Assembly: GCA_003224755.1 (NCBI GenBank)
Contig: QHZR01000107.1
Span: forward strand, 1-64,000
Source: Acidobacteriota bacterium
GTDB lineage: Bacteria; Acidobacteriota; Terriglobia; Terriglobales; Acidobacteriaceae
Length of the DNA: 64,000 bases
Direction of reading: 5' to 3'
Position 1 is the first letter of the stretch, and every line of letters begins with the position of its first letter. Positions 17,148-26,445 of this stretch are shown piece after piece. The notes beneath the pieces are model-generated. The model saw only the letters and a list, made by a program, of their open reading frames with translations. It was not told the DNA's origin and did not search any database. Both the position numbers and the translations under genes were made by a program.

Positions 17148-17642
17148 ATGAAGATTTCCCAAAAAGGACTGTATGCCTTGCAGGCGATGATGATGTTGGC
17201 CCGCCACCACAATCAGGGCGCAATCCGAATTCGAGACATCGCTTATGAAGAAGAGCTGCCGGAAAAATTTCTGGAACTGATTCTGCTGGAACTGAAGAAC
17301 GCGCGCATCGTGGAAAGCGTTCGCGGAGCAAAGGGTGGATACCAGTTGCGGCGGCCTCCTTCAGAAATCTATCTTGCCGAAATCATTCGTCTGATTGACG
17401 GGGCACTCGCGCCCTTTGGCGACGCTGATCAACTTCGCGTTCTGATTGACCGCGATGCCGAACATCGCGCTTTGTATCAAGTGTTTCTCGACGTCCGTGA
17501 TGCAGCCGCGAAAATTCTGGAAAACACTTCTCTGGCAGACATTGTGAGTAAGGAGCGGGTCTCGAAGCCTGGGAAGAGGCAGCACAAGAAGGGAGCAACC
17601 GAGCCAGCCGTGCTGCCGATGATTGTGCCAAGCAAGAATTAA
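17148..17642 (+). CDS. Rrf2-family transcriptional regulator (CymR-like)
   Basis: A 164-residue regulator with the Rrf2 winged helix: MKISQKGLYALQAMM, IRIRDIAYEEELPEKFLELIL, and the wing GAKGGYQLRRPP. The Cys triplet that binds an Fe-S cluster in IscR is absent, as in CymR, which controls sulfur and cysteine metabolism. It lies 17 bases upstream of the sulfate-binding protein gene in the same direction, so it probably regulates this sulfate-uptake operon and itself. A Lys/Pro-rich tail of about 25 residues is likely disordered. The 250 bases upstream carry no gene and must contain its promoter. Confidence 0.92.
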   Translation: MKISQKGLYALQAMMMLARHHNQGAIRIRDIAYEEELPEKFLELILLELKNARIVESVRGAKGGYQLRRPPSEIYLAEIIRLIDGALAPFGDADQLRVLIDRDAEHRALYQVFLDVRDAAAKILENTSLADIVSKERVSKPGKRQHKKGATEPAVLPMIVPSKN

Positions 17643-17659
17643 TGTGCGAGGAAAGATAA

Positions 17660-18667
17660 ATGAAGAAAGTATTAATCGCGATTGCATTCATAGTTGCTCT
17701 TACCATCCAGGGCGTCGCGCAGAGCAGTCCGGTTACGCTCCTTAATGTTTCTTACGATCCCACGCGTGAGCTCTACCAAGACTACAACGCAGCGTTTGCC
17801 AAGTACTGGAAAGCAAAAACCGGGCAACAGGTCAACGTGCAGCAGTCGCATGGAGGATCGAGCAAGCAAGCCCGCGCGGTGATTGATGGACTCGAAGCTG
17901 ATGTCGTCACGCTAGCATTGGCCTACGACATTGACGCAATCGCGCAAAATGCGAAGCTGCTGCCTGCAAACTGGCAATCGCGGTTGCCGAACAATAGCTC
18001 GCCTTATACTTCGACAATTATTTTTCTGGTGAGAAAGGGCAATCCCAAAGGTATTAAGGATTGGGATGATCTCGTTCGGCCGGGCGTTGCTGTCATCACA
18101 CCCAATCCGAAGACCTCCGGCGGGGCGCGCTGGAACTATCTTGCCGCCTGGGGATACGCGCTGAAAAGGTCTGGCGGCGATGAATCCAAAGCCAAAGATT
18201 TCATTGCCAAGCTCTACAAGAATGTGCCCGTGCTCGACTCGGGCGCGCGCGGCGCTACCACCACGTTTGTGGAACGCGGTATGGGCGACGTGCTGATCGC
18301 ATGGGAGAACGAGGTGCTGCTTGGCGCAAAGGACTTGGGGCAAGACAAATTCGAAATTGTGGTGCCCTCGCTTAGCATTCTTTGTGAGCCGACGGTGAGC
18401 GTCGTTGACAAAGTTGTGGACAAGAAGGGAACTCGCGCCATCGCCGAGGAATATCTCAAGCATCTCTACAGTCCGGAGGGCCAGGAAATTGCGGCGAAAC
18501 GATATTACCGGCCCCGTTCAGAAGCGGCGGCCAAGAAATACGCCAGCCAGTTTCCCAAGGTAAAGCTGTTCACGCTCGCGGAGATTATTGGCGACTGGCA
18601 GAAGACCCAAAAAATTCACTTCGCCGACGGCGGTGTGTTCGATCAGGTGTATCAGCCAAATCAGTAG
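17660..18667 (+). CDS. sbp: Sulfate/thiosulfate-binding periplasmic protein
   Basis: A 335-residue protein with a signal peptide ([21 protein letters not shown]) and the Sbp/CysP signatures [62 protein letters not shown] and PTVSVVDKV. It binds sulfate in the periplasm without metal and delivers it to CysTWA. It is the first transporter gene after the Rrf2 regulator. The downstream permease gene cysT is disrupted, so this protein may lack a working partner unless the lesion is an artefact. Confidence 0.95.
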   Translation: MKKVLIAIAFIVALTIQGVAQSSPVTLLNVSYDPTRELYQDYNAAFAKYWKAKTGQQVNVQQSHGGSSKQARAVIDGLEADVVTLALAYDIDAIAQNAKLLPANWQSRLPNNSSPYTSTIIFLVRKGNPKGIKDWDDLVRPGVAVITPNPKTSGGARWNYLAAWGYALKRSGGDESKAKDFIAKLYKNVPVLDSGARGATTTFVERGMGDVLIAWENEVLLGAKDLGQDKFEIVVPSLSILCEPTVSVVDKVVDKKGTRAIAEEYLKHLYSPEGQEIAAKRYYRPRSEAAAKKYASQFPKVKLFTLAEIIGDWQKTQKIHFADGGVFDQVYQPNQ

Positions 18668-18699
18668 ATATCGCATTCAAGGTGAACGGAAAGAAGAAC

Positions 18700-19544
18700 A
18701 TGGCGGTCAGATTCAAACAACGCAGCGTGTTGCCGGGATATGGACTCTCGCTGGGATTCACGGTCTTGTATCTCAGCTTGATCGTGCTGATTCCGCTCTC
18801 TGCGACCTTTCTAAAAGCCTCATCGCTTACCTGGCCGCGATTCTGGCACGTAGTCACGGCGCCGCGCGCGATCGCTTCGTATGAGCTCAGTTTTGGAGCG
18901 TCTGCGATAGCCGCGGGTATCAATCTCGTGTTCGGATTGATCGTCGCGTGGGTGCTGGTGCGCTACACGTTTCCCGGCAAGAGGGTCTTTGATTCGCTCG
19001 TGGACTTGTCGCCGGAATCGCCCTAACCGCAATCTACTCGGCAAACGGATGGATCGGTCACTACTTGCAACCGTTCGGCATCAAGGCGGCCTACTCGCGG
19101 CTCGGCGTTGTAATCGCGCTCACGTTTACGGGACTGCCGTTCGTGGTGCGCACGGTACAGCCAGTGCTCGAAGACCTAGACAAGGAAATGGAAGAAGCCG
19201 CGGCAAGCTTGGGCGCTGACCGCTGGCAAACCATCACGCGCGTGTTATTACCGGCAATTTTGCCCGCGGCCCTGACCGGCGTGACTATGGCGTTTGCGCG
19301 CGCCGTCGGCGAATACGGGTCCGTGGTGTTCATCTCAGGGAACATGCCGATGCGGACCGAAATTACTCCGCTGTTGATCATCACCAAGCTTGAGCAATAT
19401 GACTATGCCGGAGCCACTGCCATCGCGGTGGTCATGCTGGTGGTTTCGTTTGTGATGTTGCTGGCGATCAACTTGGTGCAGGCGTGGAGCGGCAGGCGCA
19501 TAAAGTCTTCCGGGGCTAGTGATCGCGCGCTGGGCGAGGCTTAA
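18700..19544 (+). pseudogene. cysT: Sulfate permease CysT, frameshifted by a deletion of about 22 bases
   Basis: The N-terminal part (from ATG 18700) reads LPGYGLSLGFTVLYLSLIVL ... [25 protein letters not shown] and then runs into a stop at 19024-19026. Family members continue [18 protein letters not shown]. Here the frame resumes one base off as [20 protein letters not shown], exactly where the sequence reads TTGTCGCCGGAATC, so about 22 bases coding for the PFALPTA segment are missing near 19006-19010. The second part (to 19544) retains the ABC permease EAA loop ([23 protein letters not shown]). CysT is normally a six-helix inner-membrane subunit paired with CysW. Either a real inactivation or an assembly error. 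Confidence 0.88.
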
Positions 19545-19547
19545 GTT

Positions 19548-20492
19548 ATGGCAACAATATTCCCATTAAGAAGTTTCGGGCTCGCGTCGGACAGAGCAGC
19601 GCAGGCCACTACCGAAGGCGCTTGGGTGCGCTGGTCACTGATCGCGGTTGCTGTGGTCTTCCTCGGCGTATTCCTGTTCATGCCGCTAGCTGTGGTCTTT
19701 GCTTCCGCCCTTGCCAAGGGTGTTTCTGTTTATTTCGCCGCCTTGCGAGAGCCCGATGCACTCGCGGCTATCCGCTTAACGCTGATTGCTGCGGGAATTG
19801 CCGTACCCATGAACCTGATTTTTGGCGTGGCCGCGGCTTGGGCCATCGGCAAATTTGAATTCTTCGGGAAAAGTTTCCTGGTCACACTCATTGATCTGCC
19901 GTTTGCTGTCTCTCCCGTTGTCTCCGGTCTGATCTATGTTCTGATTTTTGGCCTGCAAGGCCTGATGGGCCCCTGGCTCGCTTCCCATGACGTCAAGATT
20001 ATTTTCGCCGTGCCGGGAATTGTGCTTGCGACAGTCTTCGTAACCTTCCCGTTTGTGGCTCGCGAACTGATTCCGCTGGTGCAGGCACAGGGCAACGAAG
20101 AAGAAGAGGCTGCCCTGACCCTGGGCGCCAGTGGATGGCAGACATTCTTCCGAGTCACGCTGCCCAACATCAAGTGGGGCCTGCTCTACGGCGTGATCCT
20201 ATGCAATGCGCGAGCTATGGGGGAGTTCGGCGCGGTCTCGGTCGTTTCAGGACACATCCGGAGTCGCACCAACACCATGCCGCTACACATCGAGATCCTC
20301 TACAACGAGTACCAGTTTGCTCCGGCGTTTGCGGTTGCATCGTTGCTGGCGCTACTGGCGTTGGTAACGTTGCTTGCAAAGAGCATCGTGGAGTGGAAAT
20401 CGCGGCAACAGACCAAGCAACAGGAACTTTTCGCTACGAGACAAACCGCAACACCGACGTCAATTTCGAGCGCGGGAGCGAATGCCGCATGA
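19548..20492 (+). CDS. cysW: Sulfate ABC transporter permease CysW
   Basis: The 314-residue protein has six hydrophobic segments. Its cytoplasmic EAA loop ([31 protein letters not shown]) contacts CysA, and [17 protein letters not shown] is the permease signature. With CysT it forms the inner-membrane channel for sulfate. It starts three bases after the cysT frame ends and overlaps cysA by four bases (ATGA). Its C-terminal tail is Gln/Thr/Ser-rich and likely disordered. The gene itself is intact. Confidence 0.95.
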   Translation: MATIFPLRSFGLASDRAAQATTEGAWVRWSLIAVAVVFLGVFLFMPLAVVFASALAKGVSVYFAALREPDALAAIRLTLIAAGIAVPMNLIFGVAAAWAIGKFEFFGKSFLVTLIDLPFAVSPVVSGLIYVLIFGLQGLMGPWLASHDVKIIFAVPGIVLATVFVTFPFVARELIPLVQAQGNEEEEAALTLGASGWQTFFRVTLPNIKWGLLYGVILCNARAMGEFGAVSVVSGHIRSRTNTMPLHIEILYNEYQFAPAFAVASLLALLALVTLLAKSIVEWKSRQQTKQQELFATRQTATPTSISSAGANAA

Positions 20493-21520
20493 GCATTGAA
20501 GCCAATAACATCAGCAAACGATTTGGCCAATTTGTTGCGCTAGACAATGTGGACCTGGAAATCCCAAGCGGCGAACTCGTCGCTCTATTGGGTCCATCCG
20601 GCTCGGGAAAGACTACGCTGCTACGTGTGATCGCGGGACTCGAATTTGCCGACGCCGGAACTGTGCGGTTCGACGGCCGGGACATTAGTGATCGTACGGC
20701 GCGTGAGCGGCGCGTCGGGTTTGTTTTCCAGCATTACGCTCTGTTTCGGCACATGACGGTATTCGAGAACATCGCTTTCGGACTCAGAGTCCGGCCGCGA
20801 GAGGCCAGACCGTCCAAGAAGCAGATCCAGGCAAAAGTTCACGAGTTGCTCAAGCTGATTCAGCTTGAAACTCTGGCGCAGAGATATCCATCGCAACTGT
20901 CCGGGGGGCAACGGCAGCGTGTAGCACTGGCCCGTGCGTTGGCTGTAGAGCCAAGCGTCTTGTTGCTCGACGAGCCATTTGGTGCGCTTGATGCGAAAGT
21001 CCGGCTGGAGTTGCGCCGCTGGCTGCGACAGCTGCATGACGAAATCCACGTCACCAGCGTGTTCGTCACACACGATCAGGAAGAGGCCCTCGAAGTGGCC
21101 GACCGCGTGGTGGTAATGAATCATGGACGCATTGAACAAATTGGTTCGCCCGAAGAGGTGTATAACCAGCCGGCGACTCCGTTTGTGTACAACTTCCTCG
21201 GCAATGTGAACCTGTTTCATGGCCGGATTGACGGCGGCACCACTTATATCCACGAGCGGGAAACAGGGCATGTTGTCTATGTTCGCCCCCATCTCCTCGA
21301 GATTGATCGCCAGCCTAACGGCGGAAGCCACTTCCGCGCACGCATCAAACACATCAATGCCGCCGGCCCGCTCGTGAAAGTGGAAGCGGTTGCCGAGTGG
21401 GGCGATCCCGTTCACATTGAGATGTCGCAAGAAAGGTTCCGCGATCTGCAGTTGATCAAGGACGAGGCAGTATTCGTAATCCCGAAGGACGTAAAAGTAT
21501 TTGCCAATCACGAGGCTTGA
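20489..21520 (+). CDS. cysA: Sulfate ABC transporter ATP-binding protein CysA
   Basis: From ATG at 20489 (four-base overlap with cysW) the protein has 343 residues. It contains Walker A GPSGSGKT at 35-42, [20 protein letters not shown], signature LSGGQRQR, Walker [13 protein letters not shown] and H-loop [11 protein letters not shown]-terminal TOBE-like domain from about residue 240 contains YVRPHLLEI, characteristic of CysA. It powers sulfate import. The larger frame that opens at 20135 lies within cysW and is not used. A 449-residue antisense frame over this gene is a shadow. Confidence 0.96.
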   Translation: MSIEANNISKRFGQFVALDNVDLEIPSGELVALLGPSGSGKTTLLRVIAGLEFADAGTVRFDGRDISDRTARERRVGFVFQHYALFRHMTVFENIAFGLRVRPREARPSKKQIQAKVHELLKLIQLETLAQRYPSQLSGGQRQRVALARALAVEPSVLLLDEPFGALDAKVRLELRRWLRQLHDEIHVTSVFVTHDQEEALEVADRVVVMNHGRIEQIGSPEEVYNQPATPFVYNFLGNVNLFHGRIDGGTTYIHERETGHVVYVRPHLLEIDRQPNGGSHFRARIKHINAAGPLVKVEAVAEWGDPVHIEMSQERFRDLQLIKDEAVFVIPKDVKVFANHEA

Positions 21521-21614
21521 TAGTCCAGATGTCTGCTGTTGATTGGCGCAACGGAAAGACAACCTCCAGGGTCTTCGCAGACTTGCAACCGTCGCCACAA
21601 GATTGAAACATGCA

Positions 21615-21631
21615 GGCCCGCTTTTCGGGCT
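21615..21631 (+). terminator. Short hairpin after cysA
   Basis: GGCCCG-CTTTT-CGGGCT forms a five- to six-base GC stem with a five-base loop, 95 bases after the cysA stop. No uninterrupted T-run follows, so it could be a weak terminator or an internal hairpin in the leader of the porin gene. Confidence 0.35.
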
Positions 21632-21707
21632 GCCTAGCAATGTGTTTTCAGGAAAGGCTAGTTTGTAGGTAGAGATACTTCCAATAATAAAAAGGAGAAC
21701 CACGGCA

Positions 21708-23426
21708 ATGAATCTCAAGCTTCGGTGGTGGGGGGTTGTGGTTGTTGGGCTGGCGCTAAACGCATTCTCGCTCGCGCAGACTGCCGCCGCGCCGGCAAAA
21801 AAGAGGCATGCCAGACCGGCTGCCGCTCCGGCTGCGACGCAAGAAGATGTACAGGCGCTACGCGATCTGGTGCAATCGCAGCAGAAGCAGATTGAGGCGC
21901 AGCGCCAGCAGATGCAGCAACTGCAGGACCAGCTGCACCAGGTGCTCGACGCTGTCCAGCAGGCCAACACAAACTCGCAAAAGGGCCAAAGTGGAGCGGA
22001 GCAAGCTCAGGCAACTGCGACGCAGGCACAGCAATCCGCCGCCGCCGCCCAGCATGCGGCGGCAGCGGCCTCAACGGCAGCGGCTTCCGCTGCATCGGCG
22101 AACGCTCTTCTTGAAAAGGAGAGCAAGAAAGAACAGACCCAATTGAAGGGGCTGGCCGACCTGACCGGACGATTCCGGTTTTCCGGTGATGTGCGGCTGC
22201 GTTTTGAAAACTACACTCAAAATGAAACCCAGGACCGAAATCGTGCCCGTGTTCGTGTGCGCCTGGGACTTGAAGGCAAACTGAACGAAGACTTTCTCGG
22301 TGGAGTAGCATTGGCCACCGGCTCTCAGGGCGATCCGACCACAACTAACGAGACGCTGACTAACGCTTTCGACCGTAAGACGATCGCGCTCGACAAGGGA
22401 TTCATTACTTACAATCCAGTTGCGCATAGTTGGCTTTCGCTGACCGGCGGCAAGTTTCCGTATCTTTGGCAGCGCACATCGGTAACCGGCGATCCCGACC
22501 TTAATCCTGAAGGATTCGATCAAAAGCTTTCATTCGACACTCACGGTTTCGTCAAGAACTTCACCGTTCAGGCGTTCGAATTGCTGTATGGTGAGAGCTC
22601 GTCCAGCCAGGACTCCTACACGCTTGGCGGACAGGCATCGGCGAAATTCGAGGCGGGTCCATGGTCGGCGACCGCATCATTCCTAACTGAACATTGGAAC
22701 CGGCCAGATGCATTGCTCCAGGAGAGTGCCTTCGCGGTTGGCGCAACCACTACGGGCTCGACTACCGCAGGTTCGTTTCCGGTACCCGGCGAGGGTCCAG
22801 GCTGCTCCAGCAACGGAACGCTATCTAAATTCCCGCCTTGCGCCTTTGCCCCGAACGGAATGACCAATGCCGTGAGTTTCGATGCTGCCGGCAAGCCTCA
22901 TTTTTATTCCGGATTCGACTACGCCGATTTCATTTTGAACAACGTATTCAAGACTGCTTCGACTCGTTTCCCTGTGAACTTGCTGCTTGAATTCGAAGAC
23001 AACCTTGACGCAGCATCGCATCCGCTATCTGCGGCCACTGGCAATCCGGTCCTAACCAATGTCGGCAGCCAGAACAAAGAGTACGGCGGCGATCTAAGCG
23101 TTGGTCAGACGAAAAACAAAAATGATTTTCAGATCGGCTATTCCTGGTATCGGCAAGAGCAGGACTCCGTGCTGGCGTCGATTGCAGAGAGTGACCAGCG
23201 CGCGCCGACCAACATCCTGCAGAACAAGTTTTACGCAGGATGGAAGCTGCGCCCCAACACGGTGGCAAATTTCACCTGGTGGTACGGACGAGTTCTGAAC
23301 ACCAACTTGGAGAACAATGCCGCCCTGTTCAATAACTGGGGCGGTGCGCCTTCAACCATCGCAACCGCAGGACAGCAGGAGCCTTGGCTGAATCGCCTGC
23401 AGTTCGATCTGATTTACACCTACTGA
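21708..23426 (+). CDS. Putative outer-membrane porin with N-terminal coiled coil
   Basis: The 572-residue protein has a signal peptide (WWGVVVVGLALNAFSLAQ) and a Gln/Ala-rich coiled coil at about residues 45-145 that may span the periplasm or trimerise. A beta-barrel of about 420 residues begins near LTGRFRFSGDVRLRFENYTQ. The C-terminus ends in aromatic-alternating FDLIYTY, the usual barrel-assembly signal. This is the layout of the putative porin family with an SLH/coiled-coil-like N-terminus. An AAGGAG ribosome site precedes the ATG. Its position after the sulfate transporter suggests anion or sulfur-compound passage through the outer membrane, but the substrate is not shown by sequence. 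Confidence 0.82.
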   Translation: MNLKLRWWGVVVVGLALNAFSLAQTAAAPAKKRHARPAAAPAATQEDVQALRDLVQSQQKQIEAQRQQMQQLQDQLHQVLDAVQQANTNSQKGQSGAEQAQATATQAQQSAAAAQHAAAAASTAAASAASANALLEKESKKEQTQLKGLADLTGRFRFSGDVRLRFENYTQNETQDRNRARVRVRLGLEGKLNEDFLGGVALATGSQGDPTTTNETLTNAFDRKTIALDKGFITYNPVAHSWLSLTGGKFPYLWQRTSVTGDPDLNPEGFDQKLSFDTHGFVKNFTVQAFELLYGESSSSQDSYTLGGQASAKFEAGPWSATASFLTEHWNRPDALLQESAFAVGATTTGSTTAGSFPVPGEGPGCSSNGTLSKFPPCAFAPNGMTNAVSFDAAGKPHFYSGFDYADFILNNVFKTASTRFPVNLLLEFEDNLDAASHPLSAATGNPVLTNVGSQNKEYGGDLSVGQTKNKNDFQIGYSWYRQEQDSVLASIAESDQRAPTNILQNKFYAGWKLRPNTVANFTWWYGRVLNTNLENNAALFNNWGGAPSTIATAGQQEPWLNRLQFDLIYTY

Positions 23427-23513
23427 TGTTGCATGGGCGGGTGCGTCAGCCCGCCCTTTTCTCCACCCGCTCAATCCTTCAATTATGATGAACGCGAATT
23501 TCAAGGAGGAAAC

Positions 23514-24476
23514 TTGGCCGTTCTGGTGGTTGGGGGAGCTGGCTACATTGGCAGTCACGCTGCGCTCACACTGCAGCGCAGGGGCTACGAAGTCATCATT
23601 TACGACAACCTTTGCACCGGGCATAAAGAGCTGGCGGCAGGATTCGAACTCATCGTCGGCGATATCGCGGATTCCGCAAAGCTGACCAAAGCACTGAATC
23701 GCTGTGATGCCGTCATGCATTTTGCGGCGCACGCCTACGTCGGCGAGTCGGTACAAAATCCAAGAAAATATTTTCAGAACAATGTCACGGCTGCAATCGC
23801 GCTGTTGAATTCGGTCATGGATTCGCGCGTACGCAAGTTCATCTTTTCTTCGACGGCGGCAGTTTATGGCAATCCAGCAAGAAGCCCGATTACTGAAGAT
23901 AGCCCGCGTCAGCCGGTCAATCCCTATGGCGCAACCAAGCTGGCATTCGAGAACGCATTGGAAGCCTACAGCCGAGCGTACGGCTTGCGGTTCGTCACTT
24001 TCCGCTATTTCAATGCTGCTGGAGCCGACGAGGGAGGAACCATCGGTGAAAATCACCATCCTGAAACCCATCTAATTCCCATCATCCTTCAGGCCATTCA
24101 GGGCAAACGTGCAGCATTAGAAATCTTTGGCGCCGATTACCCGACCGCCGACGGCACCTGCATCCGCGATTACATTCACGTAAATGACCTCGCCGACGCG
24201 CATGTTCTCGGACTCGAGTACCTTGGCAAGGCCGAGTCGGCCGCGATGAATTTGGGCACGGGACAGGGGTACTCCGTTCACGAGGTGGTCTCAGCCGTGG
24301 AGCATGTCACAGGTCACAAAGTTCCTACACATATCGGCCAGCGACGTGCCGGCGATCCCGCTGAGCTGGTTGCCGATCCAACGCTTGCGGAAAAGCTGCT
24401 GCAGTGGAAAGCCAAGCGATCGCTGGAACAGATCATTACGAGCGCGTGGAACTGGACACAAAAGACCGGCACTTAG
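23514..24476 (+). CDS. galE: UDP-glucose 4-epimerase
   Basis: A short-chain dehydrogenase of 320 residues, with NAD-binding GGAGYIGSH at the N-terminus, SSTAAVYG with the catalytic Ser/Thr, Tyr-X3-Lys in NPYGATK, and GTGQGYSVHEVV and GDPAELVADP typical of GalE. It interconverts UDP-glucose and UDP-galactose. I place the start at TTG 23514, because AAGGAGG lies exactly four bases upstream and the protein then begins directly with the Rossmann strand. The open frame from 23433 adds 27 residues unlike the family. Confidence 0.93.
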   Translation: MAVLVVGGAGYIGSHAALTLQRRGYEVIIYDNLCTGHKELAAGFELIVGDIADSAKLTKALNRCDAVMHFAAHAYVGESVQNPRKYFQNNVTAAIALLNSVMDSRVRKFIFSSTAAVYGNPARSPITEDSPRQPVNPYGATKLAFENALEAYSRAYGLRFVTFRYFNAAGADEGGTIGENHHPETHLIPIILQAIQGKRAALEIFGADYPTADGTCIRDYIHVNDLADAHVLGLEYLGKAESAAMNLGTGQGYSVHEVVSAVEHVTGHKVPTHIGQRRAGDPAELVADPTLAEKLLQWKAKRSLEQIITSAWNWTQKTGT

Positions 24477-24615
24477 ATATTGCAGGTCGTGATCGCGCTT
24501 TTTGTGAAAGATGCATCCCAAGTCGCCTTGTCGTCCGTGGGTAGCCGGTTCAGAAACAACGTGAAAACTCACGGCATTTGCATGATAATCATCTCCGGCG
24601 TTTTCTCGACCAATC

Positions 24616-26442
24616 GTGGAAATCTCTCAATCAGATTTTGATCTACTGGTACAGCAGATTCGCGAACTGACAGCCCGAGTTCACCGGCTGGAAAGTGCGT
24701 TGGGAACGTCGCAGGCTGCAGCGAAAGCTCCGCGACAAGAGACCGTGACGCGCGTCGTCGAACCGCCACCACCTGTTCCTCCCACGCGGCCCGCTCCACC
24801 GCCACCAGCTTTTGTAGTGCCGTCGACTGCTACCCAGCATTCGGATCTCGAGACTCGCATTGGATCACATTGGCTGAACCGCATTGGGATTGCAGCAGTG
24901 TTGATCGGCGTCTCTTATTTCCTGAAGTACGCATTCGACAGTGGCTGGATCGGCCCCACCGGCCGCGTGGCGATAGGTCTGATCGCCGGCATCGCTGTCA
25001 TGCTTTGGAGCGAGCGGTTCCGGAGTCGTGGATATCGTGTTTTTTCGTATTCCCTGAAAGCCGTCGGTATCGGAGTTCTTTATCTTTCTTTCTGGGCCGC
25101 GTTTCAGGTCTATCACTTAATCCAGTCCGGCCCAGCATTCGCTTGCATGCTGCTGATCACCGCTTCCACATGTGCGTTGGCGCTTTCGCAAGACGCAGAG
25201 ATCCTGGCAGTTTTCGCAATCAGCGGAGGATTTTCGACTCCGGTTTTAGTGTCAACGGGAGTTAACCACGAGGTTGCGCTCTTTTCGTACGTTGCGTTGC
25301 TTGATCTCGGCATTCTCACGCTGGTTGCGTTCAAGCCGTGGCGCAGGTTGTTATGGCTCGGTTTCACGGGAACACTGATTCTTTATGTCGCATGGAGCTC
25401 GGAGTACTACATCCGCAGCGAACTCCAGCCCACCCTGATCTTCGCAACCTTGTTCTTCATCATTTTTGCGATTGCGCCTTTATTTATGCTCCGCCAAGAG
25501 CATGGCACGGGCATGATGCCGCTGGCCCTGGCATTCGTAAATGCGGCCACATATTTTGCCCAGGCCTACCTGATGATCACTGAGATCAGCAACACGGCCA
25601 TGGCCTGGTTTGCGCTGGCGCTCGCGGCGGTATATCTGGCTCTGAACCGAATGCGGCCACGCAATGCAGATGAAGCTGCGGAAAGCAATCTCCGCCTGAT
25701 GCATCTTGCGCTGGCCGTGGGACTGATAACAGTTGCCATTCCCATCCGGCTCGAGGCTCATTGGATCACGATCGGCTGGTTTGTCGAGGCAGCGGTGCTG
25801 CTGTGGCTCGGTGATCGCATCAAGTCCGACTTGCTGAACGTATTCGCACTCACTGCGCTCATGTTGGGAGTTGCCCGGCTGCTTTTGTATGACAATTTTG
25901 TAAATCCGCCGCTGATCTTCAATATGCGTATGCTGGTTTATGCGGTTGCTATTTGTGTTCTGGGGCTTGTCGCGTATCACGCACTCAGGCGCAACGATGA
26001 TCTTACAAAGAATGTCGGGGCGGTTGCCGCGGTGGCGCTCAATATCCTTGCCCTGACGGCATTGAGCCTGGAGATTCGAGATTATTACTCGCAGCAAATG
26101 ACTACCTTCAGGCCCGGCAGTTCGGTAATCGCAAACTGGACGGATCTCCGCATTGCCCGCGACTTCAGCTACTCCGCTCTGTGGATGGGCTATGGGGCAA
26201 TGCTGATGGCGATCGGGTTCTGGCGCAAGTCTGCCTTCATACGCTGGCAAGCCTTGATTCTGATTGCCCTCACAACCGTCAAGGTGTTTGCCTACGACAC
26301 TTCAGAACTCGAACGCATCTATCGCATCTTAAGTTTTATCGTGCTCGGCGCATTGCTACTCGCCATCTCGTTTGCGTATCAGCGGAATTGGCTCAAGCTT
26401 CCTTCCCGCAAGCCTTCTTCCTCCGCGGGAGATGTGGCCTAG
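24616..26442 (+). CDS. DUF2339 polytopic membrane protein
   Basis: The 608-residue protein (GTG start) has an N-terminal cytoplasmic part with a short coiled coil (IRELTARVHRLESALG), a Pro-rich linker and the DUF2339 signature (GSHWLNRIGIAAVLIGVSYFLKYAFDSGWIGPTGRV). About fourteen hydrophobic helices follow to the C-terminus. The function of this family is not established; it is found in envelope-related contexts. The next gene, a DUF3999 protein, begins three bases after its stop, and this pairing is conserved in many bacteria, suggesting a membrane complex. Confidence 0.9.
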   Translation: MEISQSDFDLLVQQIRELTARVHRLESALGTSQAAAKAPRQETVTRVVEPPPPVPPTRPAPPPPAFVVPSTATQHSDLETRIGSHWLNRIGIAAVLIGVSYFLKYAFDSGWIGPTGRVAIGLIAGIAVMLWSERFRSRGYRVFSYSLKAVGIGVLYLSFWAAFQVYHLIQSGPAFACMLLITASTCALALSQDAEILAVFAISGGFSTPVLVSTGVNHEVALFSYVALLDLGILTLVAFKPWRRLLWLGFTGTLILYVAWSSEYYIRSELQPTLIFATLFFIIFAIAPLFMLRQEHGTGMMPLALAFVNAATYFAQAYLMITEISNTAMAWFALALAAVYLALNRMRPRNADEAAESNLRLMHLALAVGLITVAIPIRLEAHWITIGWFVEAAVLLWLGDRIKSDLLNVFALTALMLGVARLLLYDNFVNPPLIFNMRMLVYAVAICVLGLVAYHALRRNDDLTKNVGAVAAVALNILALTALSLEIRDYYSQQMTTFRPGSSVIANWTDLRIARDFSYSALWMGYGAMLMAIGFWRKSAFIRWQALILIALTTVKVFAYDTSELERIYRILSFIVLGALLLAISFAYQRNWLKLPSRKPSSSAGDVA

Positions 26443-26445
26443 CCC

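Noticed and set aside
20621-21970. 449-residue minus-strand frame rich in Cys, Ser and Leu
   Set aside because: It lies fully antisense to cysA and the porin start; composition is a mirror of the coiled-coil and ATPase codons.
21715-22344. 209-residue minus-strand frame over the porin N-terminus
   Set aside because: Shadow of the Gln/Ala-rich coiled-coil coding sequence; no family features.
25480-26250. 256-residue minus-strand frame over DUF2339
   Set aside because: His/Gln-rich shadow of a membrane protein gene.
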